64,000 nt of DNA from Branchiostoma floridae (taxonomy: Eukaryota > Chordata > Leptocardii > Amphioxiformes > Branchiostomatidae): contig NC_049984.1 of NCBI RefSeq assembly GCF_000003815.2, positions 26,767,863-26,831,862 of the forward strand. The letters are read 5' to 3'. Below are positions 53,087 through 62,623 of the stretch, piece by piece; the stretch's first letter is position 1, and every line of letters starts with the position of its first letter. A program made the position numbers and the translations under genes. The notes beneath the pieces are model-generated. The model made no database searches. It had not been told where the DNA came from and was given only the letters and a program-made list of their open reading frames with translations.

Positions 53087-53659
53087 AATGTTTCATCGCT
53101 GCCATAGCCCAGCTCTCTATGGTGTTGTCTGCCGATGGCCGGGTTTCGGTCATGTTAAGAATAATACAAAGAGGGAAATAAATTTTGATGAATATAGATG
53201 TTGTCTTTTAACCATCAACCATTCAAGTTTGAGTACAACATCTGAAAACACTCTTGCTTGATTTGTTACAATATTGTCTATCAGAGCCTCTGAACACTGT
53301 CAATGGATACTCAATGTATAGAAAAACTTGTATGTTAGGAACTAACGTTTGTGAGATAAATGTTTTGAGGAGCTTACATTTTCTTTATTCACGTCCTTGC
53401 CAAAATACCTGATCGTTTCCACAAGTACCTACTATTTCTGACTCCACGTGGATAGACCTCGAAGCTTTTTCCTGTAGTTCTTTGCAGAAATTGTTTAGGT
53501 GTGTAAAAAAAAGGAAAGTTTCTTCTTTATTATATCTTATCATCTTGTGACTTACCATCTGCTTGTTGTACTTTTGCTTGTTGTACTTGCTGTTCTTTGA
53601 CTGTATGTTGTACGATTAATTTTTTTTTTAATATCTATTTTTTTTACTTTGTTTCATGG

Positions 53660-53850
53660 GTGACTGGATGATGTAATGGTACACATTCCCAATCAGCAGG
53701 CTGGTGTTCTGGATTGGCTGGTTGGTTTTGGCTGCTTATGACACAGCCAGGTGCAGTCGGTGGCATACACAGTGGATAGCCGCCGTGTATGGGTTGTCAC
53801 GATGAAGCAGGCCAGTGACACCATCACGGCAGCCCCATCAATGCCAAGTC
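53660..53850 (-). pseudogene. hAT-like transposase fragment
   Basis: The minus strand reads GIDGAAVM, then, one frame over, VTGLLHRDNPYTAAIHCVCH, R-L-H-L-A-V-S and a stop. This is the T/I-D-G-A-x-V-M ... H-C-x-x-H-R-L-x-L-A block around the second half of hAT transposase-like (RNase H-fold) domains. There is one frameshift within the block and a TAA directly after it. A related fragment lies at 61490-61674. Confidence 0.6.
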
Positions 53851-54169
53851 CTAGTACCTGTTCAGCGCTGTTTGTCAGAAGTGGAGAGGGGTTCTCGCTA
53901 AATTAAAATATTTGTTTGTCGGATGGCTTTGGGCTGCTTCCTGGTACATAGCTAAGCGCTTCCACCTGTTCGACTGGAGTGTGCACCGCTGGAGTGTGAT
54001 CAGCTTTGTGGTGGCGTTACCAAATACTTAAGAATGTTTCAAAAAATTGCACATAATTGTTTACACGAACATATATACATTATATATAATATGAACAAGT
54101 ATCAAGTTGAACAAGAACGTTACCAAAGACTTAAAGATGAACTTAAAGATTCACACTGCATGAAAAGTC

Positions 54170-54615
54170 AGATTTACCATATTGGTAAATGCGATGTATA
54201 GCCGGGTAAAGGTTAGATTTACCGAGGATTTATCAACATTTACCAGACGGTAAAGGTGCAAATATTCCAGGCATTTATCTGCATGGTAAAGCGGGTAATG
54301 TTTGCCTGATTTATCCACATTTACTAGGTTCGTATAAATATGCGTTTACCAAGATTTACCTTACGTGGTATTTCTCATATATTTTCCGCGTTTACCGAAA
54401 TTTACCAGGCGGAGTATTTTTCTTATAACTGTATTACCCATATTTATCTCGGATTTACATATACCATTACCAGAATATCCAATGCCATATATTCCCCTAT
54501 TTCCCTACATTTAGCTGTATTTACCTTGGGATTACACAACCTTTACTAGAATAACATCACATATTCCCCACATTTAGCTAGAAGTTTACCAATCACTCCC
54601 CAGAAGTATCCAAAT
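54170..54615. repeat. Block rich in TTTACC/GGTAAA words
   Basis: Short units ATTTACCAG, GTTTACC and GGTAAAG recur every 15-40 bp on both strands (for example near 54174, 54193, 54219, 54245, 54255, 54347, 54390). They sit in AT-rich sequence and are often followed by AGG, CGG or GAGG. The units are not regularly spaced. The density is far above what base composition would give. Confidence 0.6.
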
Positions 54616-54637
54616 TTACCTGATTCTTTATCATAAC

Positions 54638-54964
54638 ATGGTTTGTGGCAAAACTCAGAAATATTTATTGGATAAACATATCAACATTGATAGTTTCATT
54701 TCATTTTATTTACTACGACACCCAAATGGGCTAATCTTCCAAGGTTACACTGTCCCTGGGGTCCATAAAGATGAACCATCCCAGGTATCCAGGAAATACC
54801 TGTATATACTGTCTGTGACTGTGTCTTCTTCACGCCACCTTAAAGATGTCTCTTATGAACTTGCCAACATCTTGTGGCTTTATTGCAAAATCCCTCAGGT
54901 ACATGACTACATCAGGAAGGTAAACTATCCCGCCTTCCTTTCATACAAGCATTTCTGTAGTTAA
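54638..54964 (+). CDS. Open frame, unrecognised
   Basis: This is a 108-codon frame, with protein-like composition from about codon 28: HPNGLIFQGYTVPGVHKDEP, then LKDVSYELANILWLYCKIPQ and YIRKVNYPAFLSYKHFCS before TAG. The ATG context is poor. No family recognised. It is followed by AT-rich sequence with A-runs. Confidence 0.25.
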   Translation: MVCGKTQKYLLDKHINIDSFISFYLLRHPNGLIFQGYTVPGVHKDEPSQVSRKYLYILSVTVSSSRHLKDVSYELANILWLYCKIPQVHDYIRKVNYPAFLSYKHFCS

Positions 54965-55503
54965 AAAAAAAATATGAAACAAAGAATTGTATTATGATCA
55001 AGTTGTCTTTCTGAAGCTCAAACGGTATATTTTAATCATTCTTTACACACATGTTGAACAACTGTTCACTATCACCGTGCTCAAAATAATTTATAAGACA
55101 CCTACCAAAAAGACCAACAACAAAAAAAAACTCTGAACATCGACATAAATCATAAAAAAATTATTAAAAAAACAGAAATTTCTTAATTTAATGAACATTT
55201 TGCTGAGAGTTCACAGTCATAGAGTTTAGTCGGCCTACTTTACCTAGTATTAATTAGGTATCAAGTATATATAAACGATTAAACATAGCCAACATCTCGA
55301 ACCCCGCCCCCCCAACCCCCGCCCCCCCCTCCTCCCCACAAGAAATCTACTCACGTGTGTCAATAGGCCACTTTGGGCATGATTGACGCGGTTGCGCCTG
55401 TCCATGTTGGTGACCGCGTACCGGTACTACCTCAGCCCATCCCTCACATTACCAGGAGAAGCAGTGGATTCCATAAACTTTCTAAATAGTTTATTACCAG
55501 CCT
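54965..55503. other. No gene; C-rich tract
   Basis: AT-rich sequence, then a C-rich stretch (CCCCGCCCCCCCAACCCCCG and CCCCCCCTCCTCCCC, 55300-55338). The G-rich strand of this tract could form a G-quadruplex. No gene. Confidence 0.5.
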
Positions 55504-55860
55504 CTACCTTCTCCAGACATCCCCCAATTCTGTGAGCTGACCCATTTCAACAGCAGTTTTTTTTATACTGAGTAACATCTTCTGCACAAGTTTCCAGAGG
55601 GAGAGTTGCCCTGTAAACTCGCCATAACGGTAGATGCGATACTGTCTCATAGATGTGTAAACAATCTCCAGAGCGTGCACAATGTCGTTGTCCAATATAC
55701 ATTGCATATTAGAGTCCTTTGTGGTGTTTAGGCAGACCCTCAAAATGAAACCCTCCAAATCCTGTGCTCATCCTGAAAAGCTGCCTCGCCACACCTGATG
55801 CAGATTTGGATGGTAGAACTCGACTTGATCCGAAGTCACCCCGGCGAACAGGCTATCCAA
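55504..55860 (-). pseudogene. Minus-strand exon with one in-frame TGA, unrecognised
   Basis: After the acceptor ATGTTTGCAG the minus strand reads 119 codons in phase 0 to a TAG. It runs from LDSLFAGVTSDQVEFYHPNL through HQVWRGSFSG, a TGA (55770-55768), then DLEGFILRVCLNTTKDSNMQ, DIVHALEIVYTSMRQYRIYR and VEMGQLTELGDVWRR. Both sides of the TGA are protein-like, so it looks like one recent nonsense change or a misread base. No family recognised. Two further exon-like pieces lie upstream in minus direction. Confidence 0.4.
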
Positions 55861-55929
55861 CTGCAAACATAAAACCATCACAAACATTCTGCAAGGCAAT
55901 TACAGACAGGCATGAAACATGTTACTTAC

Positions 55930-55986
55930 ACCATGTGTTGTTGAGAATTTCCCTGGTATCTTCCTGCAGGCTACTCTCATCTTTGC
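55930..55986 (-). CDS. Small exon-like segment, 57 nt
   Basis: It is bounded by the acceptor TTTCAACTTCAG and the donor GTAAGT on the minus strand. One frame gives KDESSLQEDTREILNNTW, which continues smoothly from the 56273-56429 segment. That frame does not join the 55504-55860 segment without a stop. Confidence 0.35.
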
Positions 55987-56272
55987 CTGAAGTTGAAATG
56001 TAAATTTGTTGCATCAACCAACTTTCAACCTTCTGACTTTGTTACTAACCTCACATTTGCTAGTATTAAATCTTATGTACATGTAGATCAGTTGCATGCC
56101 AATACTATTTGGGACGTTGGGTGTTTGATTCTTAATTTTTTGTTTGTTTTCATTGTTGCATCATAAGTCTGCTTAACCACTTTGTTTACTATTTTAATTT
56201 TTTCAAACTTCCTTACGCATAACAACACTTTTAATATGAGCACTGTATATTCCTATCATTTTCCATACTTAC

Positions 56273-56429
56273 TCTCTTTTGTGACAGATGTCACAAACTT
56301 CCACTCAATGTCGGCATTTTCCTGCAGAAACCTGATCCCAGCATCTGTCCCCAGCCTCTTGGTCTTGTTTGTGTGGTGGTCAAATGTAATGGCCATTATG
56401 TCAAGACCGCAAAGTCTCATCTTGGACAT
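56273..56429 (-). CDS. Minus-strand exon, unrecognised
   Basis: It runs from the acceptor TTTGTGTTCAG to the donor GTAAGT. The peptide MSKMRLCGLDIMAITFDHHT, then NKTKRLGTDAGIRFLQENAD and IEWKFVTSVTKE, is open throughout (157 nt). Good splice sites and natural composition support a real exon. Function unknown. Confidence 0.45.
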
Positions 56430-56792
56430 CTGAACACAAATTTGATACATTTACTTTCCATTCACAAACATCATACTCATCATGTCCTGTTATTATCACA
56501 CTGTGACAGTAAATTAATTGCAATGTCATATGTTAGCTATTAAGAAAAATGTACTGCTTTGTTGCTTTATCAGAGGTGTCCAGCTACAAAGTGTAATTGC
56601 AAATATTTTTGGATTCCAGGACCATTTGCAATTTACCAGATTTTGTGGTAAAAAAGGTTTTGAAATTAGTTTGAATCTACTGACAGGAAAATAGGAATGT
56701 TTTAATATTAAACCACGTGCATGATGAATGAATTCCATGCAGAGGACTTCTAGTAATTTAAAAACACACAAAAATAGGTATGTTCCAAATAC

Positions 56793-56976
56793 TCAACTAT
56801 TTCCATCATCTGTGTTGAGAGTTTGCTGACTGCTCTCTTCCTCAGAGCAGTCAGTGGGCTTGCATTTGTTGGCCTCTAATTCTGCAGCCCTGTGTGCTGC
56901 AGCTCTTTGTACTCGGCGGTCTGGGTTTCTCTTATGTAAGCCCATGTGTGTCCAGCCTCTGCTGTTACTGCCTTTT
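56793..56976 (-). CDS. Minus-strand terminal exon, basic then acidic, unrecognised
   Basis: After the acceptor TTACCTTTTCAG the frame reads KGSNSRGWTHMGLHKRNPDR, then RVQRAAAHRAAELEANKCKP, TDCSEEESSQQTLNTDDGNS and TGA. The basic helical part followed by a Ser/Glu-rich tail looks like a nuclear protein C-terminus. Not recognised. A stop here means the downstream minus-strand exons belong to another gene or isoform. Confidence 0.4.
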
Positions 56977-57816
56977 CTGAAAAGGTAATGTCAGACTAGT
57001 CACAGATATATTTTAATACCCCTTCATGCCCATCAAAGACTATGATACAGTTAGAATCTGTATTGGTTAAGCTGGTATGGTTTTGGCAAAACAAAGTTAC
57101 TGTTAGCTTTTTAGGCACATTGTGACTCCAGGTTATGTAACACCAAAGTACTTGACAAACCTCTCACACACTAGCTATACATATTGGTAGACTTGAGTTC
57201 AAAGATGTAGACAATCAGTTCAAACATATTTGAATAATAAATAAAGAAATGAATAACAAGAGCCATACCCTGTGCAAGAACATTTCTTTAAGCCATCAAG
57301 ATTTGTCTTTAAAAGAAGAAACTCATCAGAAGACAGTGCCACACCCTTTTATACACAGATGTGCATCATATATGATACGATGGCTGCAGAAGTACATAAA
57401 TTACCAAAAACAGCGAGTAACACACTGCCGTGTCGAAGGGAATTAATATAAACGGGTAGATTAAAACCGTCTGAACATAAAAAAGAACTTTGTGTTATGG
57501 TCTACCAGCTGAAAGATTCAATTTTTTTTAAGTGCAATTAAACGGCTTCTACTGTACAGTATAATGGGCAGACTGGTTGGTAAGGTATGTTTAGGGACAT
57601 TTATGATATTAGGATGGTAAGTTACATTTACCATCCGACCATCATTCCACGGATGTCCTTCTGTGGGTGTCTTCCTGCACAGCATATAGTACGCTTCTCG
57701 CATCAAAGGCTTAATTGTGCGTGAAGACTCAAGTCGAGTTTCACCTACCGCAAAAAAAACAAAAAAAAACCACTCAAAATATCATTGCCATCTAATCATA
57801 CAAAGGCACATCGTGA
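56977..57816. other. No gene seen
   Basis: AT-rich, short frames only. A GTAATG on the plus strand at 56984 is part of the acceptor region of the adjoining minus-strand exon. Confidence 0.4.
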
Positions 57817-58098
57817 TCATAGTCTTCTGAATTTGTGTCCGCATCTGTCACAGACATATTTTGGGACAGGCCTTGGATTTTGATGACGTTTCACCTGCTC
57901 ATTAGACTTAAACGATTTTCCACAGATGTGACACGAAAATGCCCTCTCTTCATGTACTGTCATGGGATTCGTTAAGTACTGTCTGCACTTGAACACCTTC
58001 TGGTATACATGGAAACTCGTGTGGTGTTGGACTTGTAAATCTTCTAGTTCTGAACATATGATTCTTACAGAGAGCGCATATATATTTACTTTTTGCAA
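57817..58098 (-). CDS. Degenerate C2H2 zinc-finger terminal exon
   Basis: On the minus strand: AFSCHICGKSFKSNEQVKRH, then Q-N-P-R-P-V-P and KYVCDRCGHKFRRL and a stop. The first finger has C-x2-C, the F and L core residues and the first His, but the second His is missing (P-R-P). The second finger stops after C-x2-C-x4-F. Sequence before it (VFKCRQYLTNPMTVHEE) looks like another eroded finger. Probably the tail of a zinc-finger gene or a pseudogene. Confidence 0.5.
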   Translation of the reverse strand: MQKVNIYALSVRIICSELEDLQVQHHTSFHVYQKVFKCRQYLTNPMTVHEERAFSCHICGKSFKSNEQVKRHQNPRPVPKYVCDRCGHKFRRL

Positions 58099-58557
58099 CC
58101 AACTTAATCTCGTGAGGAGCCTTCAGTGGGCGTTCTGGGAGACGTTGTCGCCATCCACCCTGATGGAATTTGGGATGTGTTTCGACAACGTTGTTTTTTA
58201 CTGCCCCTCATCAACCCACACTGTCATACTCCACTTCAAGATAGAACCTAATGTGAGGTTCAAACAACTTAAGTCGATTTATTACCCCATGTTAATACAG
58301 AATTTATCCAAAGTTCAAGGAACCCAAGGACAGAACCAACTCCAAGGTTAAAACAAATTTATTTCAAAATCTCAATGTCAACACAGAGTACAAGGAACTT
58401 AAGGACAGAACTTTATTCAATTTATAGTTACCATTTGTTTGTTTACTTGTTCACGTAACATACTTTTGTAGTTCCATATGTATATCGCAAATTAATATTT
58501 GAAGACAACAGTATTCAAGTTTAGACTCCATATGCATGGAACCTAACGAAACTCTCT

Positions 58558-58669
58558 TACTCGTCACTTGACTCTGATTCACTCTCCATTGACACAGGTT
58601 CAGGTACAGGAATGGGAGTGTGTGGCAGAGAAATGTGTACTGCAGGAATGTAGTTTTGGTTAGGGTACT
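58558..58669 (-). CDS. Minus-strand C-terminal exon with Ser/Glu tail, unrecognised
   Basis: After the acceptor GAATTATTCCTTCAG-like site (ends above 58669) the frame reads YPNQNYIPAVHISLPHTPIP, then VPEPVSMESESESSDE and a TAA. A Pro-rich segment and an acidic Ser tail are typical of a disordered C-terminus. Not recognised. Confidence 0.4.
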
Positions 58670-59450
58670 GAAGGAATAATGTTTTCAAAAGTGCATTTTT
58701 CTTCACAATACCTGAATCATTGTGGCATCTTTCTCCAAATTGTCAACAGCTTCGACTTTGAAACGTTTGACACAAAGGGATTTGAGAGACATTCCATACA
58801 GGAACAGGTAATCATTTACGAGGAAAAGTCCACCTCTGTTCCTTCTGTTAAAATGCTCTAGGCTGTACACAAATCTGGAGTTGAGTTATAGTGAAGTTTG
58901 ATCCGCTCTCAAAGAACAGCAGAGGGCCTTCATTTGTTTTAACTCAGCAATGTTGGCCTCATTTCCTCCAGATTTGTAGAAGATCTAGCTACAGTCATAA
59001 GTGCAATTCTGTGTCTAAGTTTGCTATGACACGGAATACATTAACACGGAATACATTAACGCCCAATATCTCTGCGTCAGTCACCATTCTAGCCGTTGCT
59101 TTGGATGTCAAGCATGTGCTTTGACCAACACACGTCCTCGTTGACGGGGTCTAGCTCGGGTGCCGTGCTGTTGGTGGTGAGGGTAATGCGACCAGCCCCA
59201 CGTAAGCTTAGCTACGTCTCTGCTTTGCCACCTCACCTCCATTCTGTGACATGCCCCCTTCGTCTCCAAAAACCTTCTTGATGATTAGGCTTAAGGTCAC
59301 AATGCAGGAGGTCACGCATGTGGACTTTGGACAACACACAGCAAAGATCAAGGACAATGAGGCACCAACTCTTTCTGTCATAGTCCATTAGCCTGGTTAT
59401 GATGATGTAGTCAATTGTTGTACTAACTCCTTCTTGCTCCTCGAATACCG

Positions 59451-59822
59451 TCAGCAGCCAACAAGCTTCTGTACACCCCTTGTACCCTCGAGTGCCCTCA
59501 ATAACTGTTTCCTGGTCTTGTCCTTATCAAATCTTCCATTGTTATAGGAAATCTTTACGTCTTGTTGGGATAAATTTACAATTCTCAACGGAACCTTTCC
59601 TTGTCTCACAGTCACATAAGATTGTGCCACTATTGAAGCAGAGTTCAGATTAGTGCCTATTGTGGGCTCTGCAAGCGCTGTATAAGGGAATTTGGTACCC
59701 CTGACATTGCAATATATGATCATTTCTTCTCTGACAGGTATCGTTATCTTATTCCTGCAAGGTGCACGCACAAAGCCTACCCGTCCAGACGGGGTAGCTG
59801 ATTTTAGATTATGTTCGTGCAT
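59451..59822 (-). pseudogene. Ty3/Gypsy pol fragment (protease-RT linker)
   Basis: The minus strand reads GRVGFVRAPCRNKITIPVRE, then EMIIYCNVRG, YTALAEPTIGTNLNSASIVA and QSYVTVRQGKVPLRIVNLSQ. The order (T-I-P-x-R-S/E-x-x-x-x-x-x-V, then E-P, then V-A-x-x-x-V, then P-V/L-R-V/I-x-N-L) is that of the beta-rich linker between protease and reverse transcriptase in Gypsy elements of marine invertebrates. Neither protease nor RT is visible next to it, and no LTRs were found. Confidence 0.7.
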
Positions 59823-60692
59823 GTACTTCTATCCTTGCAGAATACCCTCTCCCGAATTCAGAAAAAAGTTCGTTCCTACATGGCCCAATGACATTCATGC
59901 CAACAATGGCAGGAACGGCTTTCCTCAGATCCCGCGTGTCCAGTTTCTTTCCCGTCTTGCGTTCACCTCAAGGTATTTCCTGAGAAACAAAGGAAAATGA
60001 AATGAAATCTTCAGTAAACATTGTCAAGTTCAGTATTGAGTCGTTCACGCAGTTCTTCCGTCAATCTAGACTTAACCTTGTGTCTTATGACAGTTGTTGC
60101 ACCAGGGAACATTTGGGATGATCATCCTAAAAATGGGAAATAACATTGTTATTACAAACAAAGTTAACAAAAATTGACTATGTGTCAGACAGACACCAGT
60201 CTTTGAACATGAACGAACACACCTCTTCTATAACGTCGGTATACCGTATGCTTTCCATACACATGATTCAAGGGACAGTGGATCAGCTGTATAAGTTTTT
60301 GGTATCCTCCATCATGAAAACTGAATTCTACTTAATTTTTTTAAATTACTAAACAGTGTATTCAACAGGGCTTGTTTGACCACTGTCTTGTGGCCACTGC
60401 CCACAATGCCACCCATCTTGTATTTCTCAGCCACCAAATTGACAAGGGCGAAAACGTCAGGTGTGGCGACTGCCACCTCGATGTGCGTGGCAAACTTTCG
60501 GTAAGATATTCACACAGACAAGAATTTTATCATTCAGTGTTTCAAATCATAATGTCACATATAGGCATAAACACGAAAACGTAGGTGTTAATATATCTAT
60601 GTAATTATAGCTGATGTAAAAAGATATCATATTGTTGTGAATAGATTTTATACATTAGTCGACTATCATTTATCATTTTTTCTTGAATTTAC

Positions 60693-60841
60693 CTCGACCA
60701 TTTTTTTGATGATTTTAAGGGCCTCCTGGTGCCACTTTGTTTGCTTCTTGGGGAACTTGTCCGCAGGCGTTGACTCCGTGGCCTTGTGAAAAGTCAGGAA
60801 GGACGGCCGCAGCTTTCCTACAATGTCCATGAAATGCCCGT
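60693..60841 (-). CDS. Minus-strand exon, Lys-rich, unrecognised
   Basis: It is bounded by an acceptor (CACTGGGTCAG) and a donor (GTAAAT) and is 149 nt. The peptide GHFMDIVGKLRPSFLTFHKA, then TESTPADKFPKKQTKWHQEA and LKIIKKMVE, is open throughout. No family was recognised. The GC content is higher than that of the flanking introns. Confidence 0.45.
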
Positions 60842-61059
60842 CTGACCCAGTGGCACGAGACAGAATGAAATAGAAGTGAGAGAGTAATCAGTATCAGGAC
60901 TAAGAATAAAATATTTTCCTAACTTATGATTATGTCAGACCTGACTAGTATGTACTGACTAGTATTAAAAAACAGAAATGCATACAGAAAGGCTAGTCTT
61001 TTCTATGATTATTCTAGCTAGGCGAGAATTCCTTCATTTTTCTCCCACCACCTTTGTCA

Positions 61060-61320
61060 CTAAACGCACGAGAACAGGGGAATTCTTTCACTTTGGGGAT
61101 AGCTAAAGAATTGCTTTGCAAATCTTGTAGTTTTATTACGATGCAGGCGGCAGGTCCAGCCCCGCGTGTTATCCACCCACTGAAAGGGCCGTAGCTTCAC
61201 CAGCTTACCAACATTTGAGAGCGTGAGGTGTGTAGGATAGTTGGATGTCAGGTTTGCCACGCATACCTCCTTCTGCTCTGCTTTTTTTTGTGCCATTGTC
61301 CTTTGTATGGAATCTCTCAT
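61060..61320 (-). CDS. Minus-strand exon-like segment, unrecognised
   Basis: The frame reads MRDSIQRTMAQKKAEQKEVC, VANLTSNYPTHLTLSNVGKL and RPFQWVDNTRGWTCRLHRNK before a stop. Composition is protein-like; the role is unknown. Confidence 0.3.
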   Translation of the reverse strand: MRDSIQRTMAQKKAEQKEVCVANLTSNYPTHLTLSNVGKLVKLRPFQWVDNTRGWTCRLHRNKTTRFAKQFFSYPQSERIPLFSCV

Positions 61321-61489
61321 CGGGGGTGAATTCCGAAGCTTTATGGAAGTAAAACGATGACCATAAAACTCCCCGGTGGCCCATGGTCCCTGGTTTAAGA
61401 AGGAGGAATATCAAATATTAAAGTGAAAGTTAGGAGTGTCCGCAATTGTATGCTATATCTAGCACGACGCTTATGTCAATATGTAGAAA

Positions 61490-61674
61490 AGTCACACCTC
61501 GCAGATCAAATGGTGATCCTTGATAAAGCAGATGACAGCAACACAGTGGACAGCAACAGCAAAGAGGTTGTCATGGTGCAGCAGGCCCGTGACTCCATTC
61601 AGATCACTTGACATAACCTCTGCACCCTCCCTTGTAAGCGACTTGCAGGGTCCGAACTTGCGTTTTGATGCCAA
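61490..61674 (-). pseudogene. hAT-like transposase fragment (second copy)
   Basis: Minus strand: GPCKSLTREGAEVMSSDLNG, then VTGLLHHDNLFAVAVHCVAV. It aligns by eye with the fragment at 53660-53850 (VTGLLHRDNPYTAAIHCVCH) and with the D-G-A-x-V-M ... H-C-V-A-H block of hAT-like transposases; here the initial Asp is Glu and the peptide departs after H-C-V-A. Stops flank it. Confidence 0.55.
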
Positions 61675-62199
61675 AATAGGATGACTTGGTTGAACTGATT
61701 CACTCGCCTCTTTTCGTAAGCCTCTCTATGCCAAGGACTTTGGTTAGTTGACATGATTCTGTCTTCGAGCCGCTTTTTTTTAAATATTTATGCTTTCCTT
61801 CAAACCTCATGCTTTTATTATGGCGCTTTATAAACAACAGAAACAACACTTGGGAGGCATGAGAGCGAACCCGGAATAGCCTGCCGAGCTGTACATGTGT
61901 CATATAACACCAACCCGGCCATAGAAAAAAAATGCTGATAACTCGTGTCAAGATTAACTTATACAAAGGAAGGCTAACACTGGTGGTACATTGGAAAATG
62001 GTAGACGCGCCAAAGTACGAAGATATACAATGTTCTTATTTGATGTGACACGGGGAAACACCAGTGATGTTATTTCACATAGTTGGTTCAGGAATACCAT
62101 GCACTCACCTTGGGAGGACAACATAATGGATAAGTGCCGAATAAGTGCCGAATAAAAATTCACGTCTGATTCGCTGTCATTTTTAATTTTTTGTCTTGT

Positions 62200-62623
62200 T
62201 GGAAGACAGACTCTGGAATAGAAACAGGTTGAACAACAGTATATCACAGCAAGCTTTAAAGTTTCATGGTGTTTGTAGTTTGAATACAACTGCTTCCTCA
62301 CATCGAGGTCAGAGGGCTTCTCTGAACAACTCTGTACAATCTACTGTAATAACTACATCTGGGAACTCCTTAAAACAACGAGTCTTACCTGCTACATCAC
62401 CTGTTTTACTCTGCAGATCAAACAATGCCTTGAATTCTCTGTACATTACATTAATCCATAATGAAAACAGTCGTCTAAATGTAGCCTCGCTAATGAGGAA
62501 CCTGGCTAAAATGTTTTTGCATACTGCTTTTGACAGCAAGTGACATTTTTTCAATAATTTACCTCTTGACTTAAGGCCATACAGAGTGGTAACTGAGGCG
62601 TTTGGGGGTGTTTTTGGTGTCAT
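62200..62623 (-). pseudogene. DDE_Tnp_4 (ISL2EU/Harbinger-type) transposase fragment
   Basis: The minus-strand frame from 62623 reads LLSKAVCKNILARFLISEAT, then FRRLFSLWINVMYREFKALF and FKEFPDVVITVDCTELFREA. One frame over (from 62301) it continues VRKQLYSNYKHHETLKLAVI. The pattern (S-x-x-T-x-x-R-x-x-x-x-W-I-x-x-x-Y, then F-P-x-x-x-x-x-x-D-C-T-E, then S-x-Y-K-x-H-x-T-x-K) is that of ISL2EU-type transposases; the Asp of D-C-T-E is the first catalytic residue. One frameshift near 62301 and no later domain: a decayed fragment. Confidence 0.75.
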
